Assembly (NCBI GenBank): GCA_002840765.1
Contig: PHCE01000003.1
Span: 124,001 to 188,000 of the forward strand
Direction: 5' to 3'
Source: Betaproteobacteria bacterium HGW-Betaproteobacteria-7
Lineage (GTDB): Bacteria; Pseudomonadota; Gammaproteobacteria; Burkholderiales; Rhodocyclaceae
DNA: 64,000 bases
The translations under genes and the position numbers were made by a program. Below, one piece after another: positions 18,833-28,075 of the stretch (positions within the stretch are counted from its first letter, which is position 1; each line of letters begins with the position of its first letter). The notes under the pieces were generated by a model. The model was not told where the DNA came from, ran no database searches, and worked only from the letters and a program-made list of their open reading frames with translations.

Positions 18833-19198
18833 TTACCAGCTGGAAAAGCGGCGGCCATCGCGCCCGAGGCCAGGGGCGGCGCTATGAATGTCACCTACCC
18901 GTCCCTCGGCAGGAGGGAGGGGCTCGCTTATCTGCCAATGGAGACTGCTGTCCAAAAGTGGATCAAAAGGCAAGTTCTTCAGATAACGGCGCGCTACCAG
19001 ATCGTCGAGTGAATCAGGGTAACGCCCCCGATCCGCGTAAAACTGCTCCAGCGCGTCGCGGGTCAGGCGCAGGTTTTCAGCGAGGACAGCTTCCCGATTA
19101 CGTTCGAGATATTGCGTATAGCGCGGCATGGCGAGAGTGGATAACAAGGCAACAATTGCCAGCACTACAAGCAGTTCGATCAGCGTGAATCCCCGCAT
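18833..19198 (-). CDS. Pseudopilin (GspG/GspH-like)
   Basis: A 121-residue prepilin-like protein. MRGFTLIELLVVLAIVALLSTLAMP is a textbook prepilin leader and helix: Gly before Phe, with Glu at position 5. The C-domain has RDALEQFYADRGRYPDSLDDLVARRYL and DPLL, like type II secretion pseudopilins. It would be cut and methylated by a PilD-type peptidase, which is not in the window. The ATG at 19198 overlaps the preceding stop (TGATG). Confidence 0.85.
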   Translation of the reverse strand: MRGFTLIELLVVLAIVALLSTLAMPRYTQYLERNREAVLAENLRLTRDALEQFYADRGRYPDSLDDLVARRYLKNLPFDPLLDSSLHWQISEPLPPAEGRVGDIHSAAPGLGRDGRRFSSW

Positions 19199-19671
19199 CA
19201 CCAGACCTTGTACGGGATACTGTTCAGCCCGGTTTGCGGCGAGCGGGAATAGACGTCGTAGACATCCGTCCCCTCTTTGGGATCGCCAGCATCGCTGGCA
19301 TAACTGCGCAGCCCCCAGGTCTGCGCAGGTTCGGTCGCGCTGTCCGGATACATCGGGTCGCGCGGCAAACGGCGCAAAAATCGGATTTTTTGCCGCTTGG
19401 GATGCTTGTCGTCACCAACACCATCGACCAGAATTTGCAACGATGCCGGGTAGCCATTCGAATTGCTGTCATTTGGCAAACGTCCCTCGTCGCTGGCGCG
19501 TTTGTAGGCGTCAATGGCATTCCTGATCTCCCGCAAAGCCAGGCGCAACTCCTGTTCCTTGCTGCGTTGCACGCTAAGCTGCGCCACCGGAACAACCAGT
19601 GTGGCGAGTATGGAAATAATGGCAAGGGTCACCATCATTTCGATCAGCGTGAATCCGCGCCGGAATCGCAT
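19198..19671 (-). CDS. Pseudopilin (type II secretion-like)
   Basis: A 157-residue prepilin-like protein with the leader RRGFTLIEMMVTLAIISILATLVVP. The C-domain reads ELRLALREIRNAIDAYKRASDEGRLP, followed by RFLRRLPRDPMYPDSATEPAQTWGLRSYAS, which is characteristic of the GspG-like pseudopilins found in PilM/N/O-containing type II systems. Its start overlaps the secretin stop by one base, so it is in the same operon. Confidence 0.87.
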   Translation of the reverse strand: MRFRRGFTLIEMMVTLAIISILATLVVPVAQLSVQRSKEQELRLALREIRNAIDAYKRASDEGRLPNDSNSNGYPASLQILVDGVGDDKHPKRQKIRFLRRLPRDPMYPDSATEPAQTWGLRSYASDAGDPKEGTDVYDVYSRSPQTGLNSIPYKVW

Positions 19672-21287
19672 CAGCGGACACCGCCCGGGGCAGCGGGTGG
19701 CGTCGGCGCCGGCACTGCCTCAGTGAAGTAAGACATATCTGGCGCAGCCGGGCGCATTGCCGTTTCCGGGCCGATACTGAATTCAGCCTGATCGATTCCC
19801 GGGCGCTTGGTATTGCGCAAGAGCCGCGGCGTAATCGATAGAACCAGCTCTGTTTTCTGCCCCTCGTCACGCGTGCTGCCGAATAGCCTGCCAAGAATCG
19901 GCAGCTCACCCAGGCCAGGCACTTTGTTGCTACTCGAACGCTCTTCATCACTGATCAGACCAGCCAAGACCTGATTTTCACCATCCTTTAGCCGAAGCAC
20001 CGTCGAGGCGTTACGCGTGCCGATCTGAAAGGCCTGCGTCCCCGACTTGGACTGGACGATGCCGGCGATGTTGCTGACCTCCAGATTGATGCGGATGGCC
20101 ACTTCGTTGTCGAGGTAAATGGTTGGCTGAACATCGAGTTTGAGACCGATATCCAAGTATTGCACCGACTCCGCAACAAAGCCGGTTGAGGTAGAGGTAG
20201 TGGTGATATTGGGTACCCTGTCACCAATCATGATCTTGGCGATTTCGCGGTTACGGGTGCGAATACGGGGGTTGGCGAGCACGTTGGTGTCACCGTTTTC
20301 GGCGCGTGCGTTAATACCAAACGTGGGAACGGCAGCCGCCAAGCTAGCCGAGGTCGTCTTGGTCAGATCCTTTAGCGTTACCGGCGCCCCAGCCGCTGAG
20401 GCAAGCGGCGTCAGCATCAGGGAACTCGGCCAGAGCAGACCAAGCTCTTGCAGGCGACTACGTTTGACTTCCAGTATCTCAACTTCAAGCATCACTTCCG
20501 GTTCCGGCATGTCATGCACTGCGAGTAGTTTTTCGGCCATGCGTATGGCTTCCGGGGTATCGCGCATGACCACCACGTTCTGCTTCTCGTCAGCGACCAG
20601 ATCGCGTGCCTTGAGGATAGTGCGCAAGGTCGAAGCCGCGGTTTTGGCTTCAATATTGGTCAGGTAGAAACTGCGCACTGTCAGTGGCTGATAGTCCCGC
20701 GCCTTGCTGGGTGTGTTGGGGTAGATCATCACCGTATCGGCGTTGATCGGGCGTTGCTCAAGCTGCTGCGAGAGCAGGATCAGCGCGAGTACATCACGCA
20801 CCGGCATACGCCGCATGGTGATGCTGATCGGCTGGTCGAGCACCACTTCCTTGTCAAAAATGAAATTGAGGCCGGCCGTCCGATAGAGCACCTGACAAAT
20901 CTGCAATAGCGTGGCGCCCTGGAAATCGACATTGATTTGCTTGTCAAGACCGGTAGATGCCGGTTTTTCAGCGATGACCGGGCGTTGGGCTTCCTCCCGC
21001 TGGCGCTTGTCATTGTCCTGCTTCAGTTGTTCCTGAATTTGCTGGAGTTGGCGGGAGATGATCCTTTCGCGGGTCTGGGCAACAGCGAGACGGAGTTCGG
21101 CGTTGGTTGGCTTTTCCTTCAAGGCGCTTTCAAGGCGAAGCAGTGCTTCATCAAGCCGACCTTGTCCGGCCAGCTCCTCGCTCTCACGAATGGCCAGTGA
21201 GTTGGTCGCGCAGGCACCGAGCATTGCTGCCAGGAAAAAGCAGCAACCCATGCGGGAAATCAAGTGTCCCAGCGATTCAATATTCAT
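19671..21287 (-). CDS. Secretin (GspD/MshL-like outer-membrane channel)
   Basis: A 538-residue lipoprotein secretin forming the outer-membrane gate. The lipobox LGAC is at about residues 23-26. A short TPR-like segment follows (GRLDEALLRLESALKEKPTNAELRLA), then N-domains (VDFQGATLLQICQVLYRTAGLNFIFD) and the secretin core. The core ends with VPGLGELPILGRLFGSTRDEGQKTELVLSITPRLL, the secretin signature. The TPR-like insert is typical of MshL/PilQ-like secretins more than classic GspD. The C-terminal 50 residues are Pro/Ala-rich. It overlaps the upstream gene by 11 bases. Confidence 0.92.
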   Translation of the reverse strand: MNIESLGHLISRMGCCFFLAAMLGACATNSLAIRESEELAGQGRLDEALLRLESALKEKPTNAELRLAVAQTRERIISRQLQQIQEQLKQDNDKRQREEAQRPVIAEKPASTGLDKQINVDFQGATLLQICQVLYRTAGLNFIFDKEVVLDQPISITMRRMPVRDVLALILLSQQLEQRPINADTVMIYPNTPSKARDYQPLTVRSFYLTNIEAKTAASTLRTILKARDLVADEKQNVVVMRDTPEAIRMAEKLLAVHDMPEPEVMLEVEILEVKRSRLQELGLLWPSSLMLTPLASAAGAPVTLKDLTKTTSASLAAAVPTFGINARAENGDTNVLANPRIRTRNREIAKIMIGDRVPNITTTSTSTGFVAESVQYLDIGLKLDVQPTIYLDNEVAIRINLEVSNIAGIVQSKSGTQAFQIGTRNASTVLRLKDGENQVLAGLISDEERSSSNKVPGLGELPILGRLFGSTRDEGQKTELVLSITPRLLRNTKRPGIDQAEFSIGPETAMRPAAPDMSYFTEAVPAPTPPAAPGGVR

Positions 21288-21771
21288 CTTCTTCTTTCCC
21301 GATATTGAAAGTCCAGCTTTGGCGACTTCGTGTGTTTTTAATGATCAACACCGGTGGTAGCAGCTTGCTGATACGGAAGTTTTCATTGAAGTCTTCACCC
21401 TCACGAACAACCCAGACCGCCCCGGGCTTGTCGGGAGAGCTGACAAAAACCGCCCAACCCGCGTCGTCCTCCTGCTTGCCCAAAATCCGGAAAACGGGCA
21501 GTTGCGGTGGCGCTGCCGCCTGCACGACTGAAGCGCTTGGTGCTTCGCTGGTATCGGGTGGGGGCGCTGGCAAGAAAAACGGATCACGGATTATCGAACC
21601 GGCATCTGCGGGTTCGTTCTTTGTGCTGCGTTGCAAGCTGCGGATTGGCGGGATGACAAGTGCTTCAAAGGTGTCTGGAATACCAGTGCTGGCCCCCACG
21701 GGCTGATCCGCGTCAATGACAAAAACCAGCGTCAGCGCCAGAGCAAGTAGCAAAAGCAAGGATGTTTTCAT
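21277..21771 (-). CDS. GspC/PilP-like periplasmic linker protein
   Basis: A 164-residue protein with an N-terminal hydrophobic anchor (MKTSLLLLLALALTLVFVI), a Pro/Ala-rich linker and a small beta domain (LPVFRILGKQEDDAGWAVFVSSPDKPGAVWVVREGEDF, NFRISKLLPPVLIIK). This is the homology-region fold shared by GspC and PilP, which links the inner-membrane platform to the secretin. The start at 21771 lies four bases after the previous stop. The assignment rests on layout and gene order, since sequence conservation in this family is weak. Confidence 0.72.
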   Translation of the reverse strand: MKTSLLLLLALALTLVFVIDADQPVGASTGIPDTFEALVIPPIRSLQRSTKNEPADAGSIIRDPFFLPAPPPDTSEAPSASVVQAAAPPQLPVFRILGKQEDDAGWAVFVSSPDKPGAVWVVREGEDFNENFRISKLLPPVLIIKNTRSRQSWTFNIGKEEDEY

Positions 21772-21775
21772 CTCA

Positions 21776-22267
21776 TCACCTCGCAACCAAAAACTGTGCA
21801 CTCAGTATCGCCGTCACGGTAGAACCGGCGTCGGTACTTTCCCGCTGGATGCTCAAGCGGCGAATTGCCATCGCTGGTTGGCTGCCTAAAGCGCTTTCAA
21901 TGAAGGCGCGAATATCGGCATAGCGTCCCGTTACTGGCAGATTCATGCTGGCGCGAGCAAAGTCGGTGCCTTCGTCGTTCTCCATTGCGTACTCAACACG
22001 ACCGACGGTCAGTTGATGAGTAGCTGCGCTGTCGAGAATGGCTTGCTGTGCCTTCGTCAGCTCGGCCGCAGGGATCAAAATGCCTTGAAACTTGCGCTGA
22101 GCGGCAATGATGCGCGCCGGATCACTCGTGCCATCAAGCGTTAGCGGGACTTGCGGATGTTCGAAGAGCAAAATGCCAGCCAGCAGAACAATTACGCCGA
22201 GTAGCAAGGCAGTCAGCGGTTGACGCCTCAGCATGAGGCGGACATCGAGCATCGTGAGGGCTTTCAT
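21776..22267 (-). CDS. PilO/GspM-like inner-membrane protein
   Basis: A 163-residue protein with one membrane helix (PLTALLLGVIVLLAGILLF, about residues 17-35) followed by a helical region and a ferredoxin-like C-domain (SMNLPVTGRYADIRAFIESALGSQPAMAIRRLSIQRE). PilO and GspM have this topology. Its ATG overlaps the stop of the PilN-like gene (ATGA). It would form the inner-membrane alignment complex with the two genes before it. Confidence 0.7.
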   Translation of the reverse strand: MKALTMLDVRLMLRRQPLTALLLGVIVLLAGILLFEHPQVPLTLDGTSDPARIIAAQRKFQGILIPAAELTKAQQAILDSAATHQLTVGRVEYAMENDEGTDFARASMNLPVTGRYADIRAFIESALGSQPAMAIRRLSIQRESTDAGSTVTAILSAQFLVAR

Positions 22268-22752
22268 GGCTGCCCGCCATCGCTGCCGCGCAGGGTGACT
22301 TCGAGTTCGAAACGCACCGGAAACTCAGAATGCTCGCCATTGTCGGCAGGACTCTGGCTAACGACTCGCGCCTCGCCAACCGCGGAATGGGTACTCAGAC
22401 GCCCCGGCAGATCGAGCACCGCCCGCCCGTCACGTGCTTCGCCGCGCAAATTGAGACGCCGATCATGGGCGTCGGCATCCAGCTGAATGATGCGAAGGCT
22501 TTCATCAGTGCTGCTTTCAAGCGCCGTCAATACCGCCAGCCACGGGAAATTGAGATCATCAATCGCACTATTGATGCCGCGGATTTCCTCCTCGGCGGGC
22601 ATCAACGCCTGGTGTGGCAGCAGACCAGCCTCGCTTTCGCTGGTCAGCATCCATGCCGCAGCGAGGGTCAATGCCAGCACGGCAGAACCAATCCCCACAC
22701 GCAACGGCGAAGAAGATGGCGACTTCGGGGAAAAATCGATTAGCAGGCTCAT
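22264..22752 (-). CDS. PilN-like inner-membrane protein
   Basis: A 162-residue protein with a short cytoplasmic N-terminus (MSLLIDFSPKSP), a membrane helix (VGIGSAVLALTLAAAWML, about residues 19-36) and a periplasmic domain (PWLAVLTALESSTDESLRIIQLDADAHDRRLNLRGEARD). This is the PilN fold. The short N-terminus would dock to the PilM-like protein encoded just before it, overlapping by four bases. Together the two correspond to a split GspL. Confidence 0.7.
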   Translation of the reverse strand: MSLLIDFSPKSPSSSPLRVGIGSAVLALTLAAAWMLTSESEAGLLPHQALMPAEEEIRGINSAIDDLNFPWLAVLTALESSTDESLRIIQLDADAHDRRLNLRGEARDGRAVLDLPGRLSTHSAVGEARVVSQSPADNGEHSEFPVRFELEVTLRGSDGGQP

Positions 22753-23501
22753 GCCGGTACCTCATTTGCCGGCCAATGCAGTGCTTGCAGTCGGCAGTCA
22801 TCCAAGCTCACACCGACAGCCCGGCAATCGCGACGAAGCATGACTGGCAACTGGGTATCGAGCAGCGCCAACGGCGGATGCGTGCGCAGCGCCAGCCACT
22901 CCTGCGTGTTGCGGATACCGATGGTCAGACCGTCGGGTGTATCCAGGCTATACACAACAAATTTCTGCCGGCTCAACAAATTGCTTCGTTCCGCGTTCAA
23001 TCGTTGCACGAAACGCGTCTGGATCCTGGCCAGCTGCCAGCCTTGAGTGACAGCAATATCGACCAGCAAATCAAGTAGCAATCTGGGCAGCGCAATCGCC
23101 GGCCAGCGGCTGGCAAAGGGCGTGGCATCGAGCCGTATGACCCAGTCACCAGAATCGGCGTCGTTGTCACCGTAGAGGTGGCGCATTTGATCGCCAGCTA
23201 ACGCCTCAATTTCCTGCCCCGAAGCCAGCCCCGGCCGGCGCTCGACAATCCAACTACGGGCCACGGCATCACTTAAGCTGATTTCGAGCGTTCGCTTGCC
23301 GGATGGCGCTTCCGCGCATAAATTTACCAGCGTAGTACGCAAATCCGCGAGGGACTCACTGCCCTGGATGCCCGGTTTTAATGGCACCGACAGCTTGTCA
23401 GACATCGCCGATTTGCCGTTCTGCAAAACCAGGCGGCTGCAGCCGAGATCGAGATGAAGCTTTTCCGGCCCCAGTAGATTCTTAATGGCGAGCCGTGACA
23501 C
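22749..23501 (-). CDS. PilM/GspL-like cytoplasmic protein
   Basis: A protein of about 250 residues with an actin-like layout typical of PilM and the cytoplasmic part of GspL. I chose the GTG at 23501, which overlaps the gspE stop by 20 bases and gives the N-terminus MSRLAIKNLLGPEKLHLDLG; other starts are possible (ATG at 23405 would cut the fold). No membrane helix is seen, so the GspL role is split between this protein and the PilN-like one downstream. Stretches such as SGDWVIRLDATPFASRWPAIALPRLLLDLLVDIA are weakly conserved. Confidence 0.68.
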   Translation of the reverse strand: MSRLAIKNLLGPEKLHLDLGCSRLVLQNGKSAMSDKLSVPLKPGIQGSESLADLRTTLVNLCAEAPSGKRTLEISLSDAVARSWIVERRPGLASGQEIEALAGDQMRHLYGDNDADSGDWVIRLDATPFASRWPAIALPRLLLDLLVDIAVTQGWQLARIQTRFVQRLNAERSNLLSRQKFVVYSLDTPDGLTIGIRNTQEWLALRTHPPLALLDTQLPVMLRRDCRAVGVSLDDCRLQALHWPANEVPA

Positions 23502-25065
23502 GGCGCACCTCCTCAAGCGTGGTTTGCCCTTGCCTGGCCAGATCGAGCGCAGCTTGACGCAGACTGCGCGCACCCTGCTGCCGGGCGGCGTTGCGAATCT
23601 CGTTGATCGGTGCCCGTTGGGCTATCAGGGAACGCAGTACGTCATCGAGGGCCAGGATCTCGACAATGGCACTGCGCCCCCGATAGCCGGTACCGCGACA
23701 GGCTTCGCAGCCGATGGCATTTTTGAAGCCATCGGGCGAATCGTCGCCAGAAATTTGCAAATCATGGCTTTCTTGCGATGTCGGTGCATGTTCTTTGGCG
23801 CATATCGGGCACAGCTTGCGCACCAGTCGTTGCGCCCAGACACCGCTGATCGCCGAGGTCAGCAGGTAGGGATCGATGCCCATGTGATTGAAGCGACCAA
23901 AGACATCGAAGACATTATTGGCATGCAGGGTCGACAGCACGCGATGCCCGGTTAGCGCCGACTGGATGGCGATCTCAGCCGTTTCGCGGTCGCGGATTTC
24001 GCCGACCATTATGGTGTCGGGGTCGTGACGCAGGATGGAGCGCAGGCCACGGGCAAAATTCAGGCCCTTTTTCTCGTTGACCGGAATCTGCAGGATGCCC
24101 GGTAGTTGATATTCGACCGGGTCTTCAATGGTGATGATTTTCCCCCGGCCATCGTGGATTTCCGAAAGCACGGCATACAGCGAGGTTGTTTTGCCGCTGC
24201 CGGTTGGTCCGCTCGCCAGCAGCATCCCGTAGGGTTCGGCAGCCAGTTCGCGCAAGCGCAGTATGTCGCTGCCGGCAAAGCCCAGTCCGTCCAGCGTCAA
24301 TGCCTGGTCGCCGAGCATCAAATGGCTTTTGTCGAGAATACGCAATACACCGTCCTCGCCATGCATGCTGGGCATGATCGAGACGCGCAAATCGATGCGC
24401 CGTGCGGCATTGCCGAGGCGTACGGCCAGCCGACCATCCTGGGGGATGCGCGTTTCGGCAATATCCAGTTCGGCCAGAACTTTCAGCCGCGAAATTACTT
24501 GCGGCGCAACCTCGGATCCACGCACGCTGCGGATATGCTCAAGGACACCGTCGATCCGGTAGCGGATATCGAGCCCGCTAACGCCAGACTCAAGGTGAAC
24601 ATCGCTGGCGCCAAGGCGTAGCGCATCGTGCAAGGTGGCATTTACCAGGCGAACAACCGGGCTGGTTTGCTGGCTGCTTTGGGTAACTGACAACGCCTTT
24701 TCAGTTCGCTCATCGTTCGCGCCTAGACAATCCGAAGTCTCTGAGGGGGCTAACAAGCGGGTGTTTTCGGCCTGCTTGTTCAACCATGCGGCAAGGTCGT
24801 CGACGCTGGCCAAATGCCAAATAACGGGATCACCGGCACGGGCTTCGGCCCAGCGCTGCAGATTGCTGTCCAGCGGATCAGAAACCACCCCGATATAGCG
24901 GTTAGCCGTAACATCCTGGCGAAAAAGCACACATTGGCGGGCCAGCGCATCGCTGAGCGGCAAGCGATCGAATGCTGGTGTCCAGCTTGCCAATTGAGGG
25001 AGCGAGGCCAGCGGATAATCATCAAGTGGGTCGCCGGCAATTTCAGGATTGAGGCGGCCGTTCAT
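23482..25065 (-). CDS. gspE: Type II secretion/type IV pilus assembly ATPase GspE
   Basis: A 527-residue hexameric ATPase that drives pseudopilus assembly. Residues 136-230 form the N2 domain (LRLGASDVHLES). Walker A is ASGPTGSGKTT (residues 284-294), the Asp box is ITIEDPVEYQL, Walker B is DPDTIMVGEIRDRETA, and HRVLSTLHANN is the His box. A zinc site is formed by CPIC and CEAC near residues 418-452. The N-terminal 100 residues are divergent. It overlaps gspF by four bases and is followed by PilM/N/O-like genes, so it works in this machine. Confidence 0.93.
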   Translation of the reverse strand: MNGRLNPEIAGDPLDDYPLASLPQLASWTPAFDRLPLSDALARQCVLFRQDVTANRYIGVVSDPLDSNLQRWAEARAGDPVIWHLASVDDLAAWLNKQAENTRLLAPSETSDCLGANDERTEKALSVTQSSQQTSPVVRLVNATLHDALRLGASDVHLESGVSGLDIRYRIDGVLEHIRSVRGSEVAPQVISRLKVLAELDIAETRIPQDGRLAVRLGNAARRIDLRVSIMPSMHGEDGVLRILDKSHLMLGDQALTLDGLGFAGSDILRLRELAAEPYGMLLASGPTGSGKTTSLYAVLSEIHDGRGKIITIEDPVEYQLPGILQIPVNEKKGLNFARGLRSILRHDPDTIMVGEIRDRETAEIAIQSALTGHRVLSTLHANNVFDVFGRFNHMGIDPYLLTSAISGVWAQRLVRKLCPICAKEHAPTSQESHDLQISGDDSPDGFKNAIGCEACRGTGYRGRSAIVEILALDDVLRSLIAQRAPINEIRNAARQQGARSLRQAALDLARQGQTTLEEVRRVTARH

Positions 25066-26273
25066 TGAAAACTCCCGGCCAGATCGAAGATTGGCATGTA
25101 GAGCAGAACCACGATGCTGCCGATGACGATCCCGATGGCTGCCATCAGCAAAGGCTCGAAGCTGCGTGTGAAGCGGGCGATGAAGCGCTCGATTTCGCCA
25201 TCATGAAAGCGGGCTGCGCGGGCCAGCATGTCGCCTTGGGCGCCGGTGCGTTCGCCAACCCGCATCAGGCGCAAGGCGACTGGGGTGCACAAACCGGCCG
25301 CATCGAAGGCCGTCGAGGCTGGCTGTCCTTCATCAATCTGGCGTGCCGCCTGGTGCAAGGCCAGTTGTGTTCTGGGTGAGACCAGACCGTCGCACAGTTC
25401 CAGGGCTTTCAAGATCGGTAACCCGCCCTCAAGCAAGGTGCCAAGCGCTAGATAAAGGCGTGCCAGCTCGAAGGTTTTCAGCTGTTCACCAATTTGTGGC
25501 AGGCGGCGCAAGAAGCTGGAAAAGCGGGCGCTCAAGGCTTTCCGGACCTGCGGCCTGCGGACAAACCAGATCAGGGCGATAGCACCTGATAAGACAACTC
25601 CACCCAAGGTACGGGCGTTGTCGGCAACAAAACTTCCCCACTGCAATAGCAGCTTCGAGGCGAGCGGAATATCGCGCCCCGAGCTCTGGTAAACACTGGA
25701 AAAACTGGGCACCACGTAGCCAAGCAAGAACAGACTGACCAGCAGCCCAACGCCACAAAGGATGGCCGGATAGATCATCGCCTGCGTAACATGGCGGCGA
25801 ACCTGATCGATGCGGCTACGGTACTCAATGTAACGGGCCAGCGAATTATCAAGGCTGGCCGTACGTTCGGCGGCCCGCATCAAGCCGCAATATAGCGGCG
25901 GAAATATCTCGGGCTGGGTCGCTAGCGCGGCGGCAAAACGTTGCCCTTCACCGAGGCGACCACGCAAGTTGGCCAGAATTTCGCTCACTGCTGGTCGGCG
26001 TTCTTTCTCGTACAACGCGTCCAACGATTCAGTCAGGGTCAGCCCGGCTTCAAGCAGGGCGAGCAATTCCTGACTGAACAACGGCAAGTCGAATGAGGCC
26101 TGGCTGCTGCGCCGTGCCATCCATTGTTGCCAGACTGGTTTGTCTGCAGCCTTGACAGAAAGTGGACGAAAATCCCGAGCCGCCAAGTGCCGAAAGGCCT
26201 CCTCAGTATTGGCAGCCTCGATGTGGAGGGTTTCCACACCGTTCGGACCTATGGCTCGGATGGAGAAATTCAT
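25062..26273 (-). CDS. gspF: Inner-membrane platform protein GspF
   Basis: A 403-residue polytopic protein that anchors the GspE ATPase. Two repeated T2SSF domains are visible: FSQELLALLEAGLTLTESLDAL, and later FELARLYLALGTLLEGGLPILKALEL. Membrane segments lie at about 170-195, 220-240 and 375-395. The C-terminus ends in a hydrophobic helix (IGIVIGSIVVLLYMPIFDL), the family hallmark. It starts five bases past the gspG stop and overlaps gspE. Confidence 0.93.
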   Translation of the reverse strand: MNFSIRAIGPNGVETLHIEAANTEEAFRHLAARDFRPLSVKAADKPVWQQWMARRSSQASFDLPLFSQELLALLEAGLTLTESLDALYEKERRPAVSEILANLRGRLGEGQRFAAALATQPEIFPPLYCGLMRAAERTASLDNSLARYIEYRSRIDQVRRHVTQAMIYPAILCGVGLLVSLFLLGYVVPSFSSVYQSSGRDIPLASKLLLQWGSFVADNARTLGGVVLSGAIALIWFVRRPQVRKALSARFSSFLRRLPQIGEQLKTFELARLYLALGTLLEGGLPILKALELCDGLVSPRTQLALHQAARQIDEGQPASTAFDAAGLCTPVALRLMRVGERTGAQGDMLARAARFHDGEIERFIARFTRSFEPLLMAAIGIVIGSIVVLLYMPIFDLAGSFQ

Positions 26274-26278
26274 TTTTC

Positions 26279-26710
26279 TCAGAACCGGATATCGGCGTTT
26301 TCACCGCTGCCACCGGCGCGACCGTCACGACCAAAGGAAAGCAACTCGAAATCACGTCCGCTGCTGACATTGCTCTGGCGATAAAAGTAAGCGTTACCCC
26401 ACGGGTCGACCGGGATATCTTTCTGCAGGTAAGGACCATTCCAGCGCGGCTGGTTGTTTGGGCGGTTACGTAAAGCTCTCAGGCCGATCTCAGCGGAAGG
26501 ATAGCTCCCGGTGTCGAGCCGGTATGATTCCAGCGCCCGAGCCAGTGCCTCGATCTGCGTGCGGGCAGCAGTCACTTCCGACTTGTCGATTTGCGCCAGG
26601 TAGCGCGGCCCGACATAGGCTGCCAGCAAACCAATGATGGCAACGACGACAAGCAGTTCGAGCAGAGTAAAACCGGCAGATAGCCGAGAAATATCCGGTT
26701 TGTAGAACAT
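26279..26710 (-). CDS. gspG: Major pseudopilin GspG
   Basis: A 143-residue prepilin: leader ending SAGFTLLELLVVVAIIGLLAAYVGPRY, cut after the Gly. It has the GspG-specific C-domain: YRLDTGSYPSAEIGLRAL, WNGPYLQKDIPVDPWGNAY and FELLSFGRDGRAGGSGENADIRF. The aspartates of the last block bind calcium in known GspG proteins. It is the first gene of the secretion operon and lies 63 bases after fccB, so co-transcription with fccAB is possible. Confidence 0.93.
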   Translation of the reverse strand: MFYKPDISRLSAGFTLLELLVVVAIIGLLAAYVGPRYLAQIDKSEVTAARTQIEALARALESYRLDTGSYPSAEIGLRALRNRPNNQPRWNGPYLQKDIPVDPWGNAYFYRQSNVSSGRDFELLSFGRDGRAGGSGENADIRF

Positions 26711-26773
26711 CGTTTCTCCTCTGGATAAAATCCGGAATCGTGGCGAGATCCACGATCCCGGTCAGCCAAGTTC

Positions 26774-28075
26774 TTAAGCGAAGCTGTCTTCCATCAAAGC
26801 GTTAAACCACTTGAACATTTCCTTGTAGTTGTCCTGTGAACGAGCCGTCGCCTCACCGGAAGCCGCAGGCACCGCCTGCATGCTGCCGCTCACCGGGTCG
26901 TAGGCAAACACTGCGGTCAGCCACGATGCCGTATCCGACGTGATCGGCGAATAACAGGCCGAGTTGGTGATCGGCGACGGATCCGGGCTACGTCCGGCCA
27001 GCAAACGCACGATGGCATCGGCACAAATCTTGGCTTCCTGATTGGCGATATGGCCGGCCTTCGGCTGGGTGGTTGCCGAGGCATCACCGATGACGTGGAT
27101 GCCGGGCGCCGCAGTGGACTGATAGGTCAGCACATCAACCCCGGCCCAACGGCCACTGACATTGGCCAGCCCGTTGTCAATAACCACCTTGCCGGCGCGA
27201 TGCGCCGGAATAGCATTGATCACGCTGGCCTGGAGATTGCCCGCACTGGTGTTGAGGGTCATTGTGCTGGCATCAATACTGTTGATGCTGATGCCGGGGC
27301 GATAGTCGATAACGCCCCTGTGCACGACGTTGAAAGCATCGGCAAAAGCCAGCGGCTCGGCGGTAATGCCCGGATTGGCATCGAGCACGATAACCTTTGA
27401 GCCAGGGCGGTTCTTCTTTAGCCAGTCCGCCACAACGCAAGCACGTTCATAAGGGCCAGGTGGGCAGCGATAGGGCTTGGCCGGAATGGTCATCGCAAAG
27501 ACGCCGCCAGGTTTCATGGCAAGCAACTGGTTGCGCAGCACTGTGGTCTGCGTGCCCGCCTTCCAGGCATGTGGCACCTTGGCTTGGGCGGCTGCTGTTT
27601 CAAGGCCGGGAATGGTATCGAAATCAATACCCGGGGCGACCACAAGGCGGTCGTACGGCAATTTTCTGCCATCAGCCAGAGTGACGCTATGGCCCACGGG
27701 GTCAATCGCGGCAACATCACCCTTGACCAGACCGACGCCATAGCGGGTGGCCAGGTTGGTATAGCCGAATTGCAGCGAAGTCATCGTGCGCTGGCCGTTG
27801 AGTACCAGATTGCTCAGGATGTTCGAGGCATAGGAAGTTTCACGCTCGACCAAGGTAACCAGAACGCCCGCGCCGCCCCAAAGGCGAAGGTACTTGGCAA
27901 CAGTTGCACCCGCCATGCCACCGCCGATAACGACGACGCGGCCTTTAATGCCGGTATTGGTGGGAACGGTCCCTAGCTGGGCAGGCGTCGCCGCACGCAC
28001 CAGGCCGGATAAACCGGCAGCAGAAATACCTGCGCCAGCCATGCTGGCCAGACGGAAGAAGTCACGACGATTCAT
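26774..28075 (-). CDS. fccB: Flavocytochrome c sulfide dehydrogenase, flavoprotein subunit
   Basis: Periplasmic FAD enzyme that oxidises sulfide and passes electrons to its cytochrome subunit. A Tat signal (NRRDFFRLASMAGAG) is followed by the dinucleotide-binding motif VVIGGGMAGATVA at about residues 48-60. The aromatic-ring substrate region PYRCPPGPYERAC and a later Cys in ITNSACYSP fit the pair of cysteines that form the redox disulfide (C204 and C374 by my count). VIGDASATTQPKAGHIANQEAK is the second FAD motif. Its start overlaps the cytochrome stop (ATGA). Confidence 0.93.
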   Translation of the reverse strand: MNRRDFFRLASMAGAGISAAGLSGLVRAATPAQLGTVPTNTGIKGRVVVIGGGMAGATVAKYLRLWGGAGVLVTLVERETSYASNILSNLVLNGQRTMTSLQFGYTNLATRYGVGLVKGDVAAIDPVGHSVTLADGRKLPYDRLVVAPGIDFDTIPGLETAAAQAKVPHAWKAGTQTTVLRNQLLAMKPGGVFAMTIPAKPYRCPPGPYERACVVADWLKKNRPGSKVIVLDANPGITAEPLAFADAFNVVHRGVIDYRPGISINSIDASTMTLNTSAGNLQASVINAIPAHRAGKVVIDNGLANVSGRWAGVDVLTYQSTAAPGIHVIGDASATTQPKAGHIANQEAKICADAIVRLLAGRSPDPSPITNSACYSPITSDTASWLTAVFAYDPVSGSMQAVPAASGEATARSQDNYKEMFKWFNALMEDSFA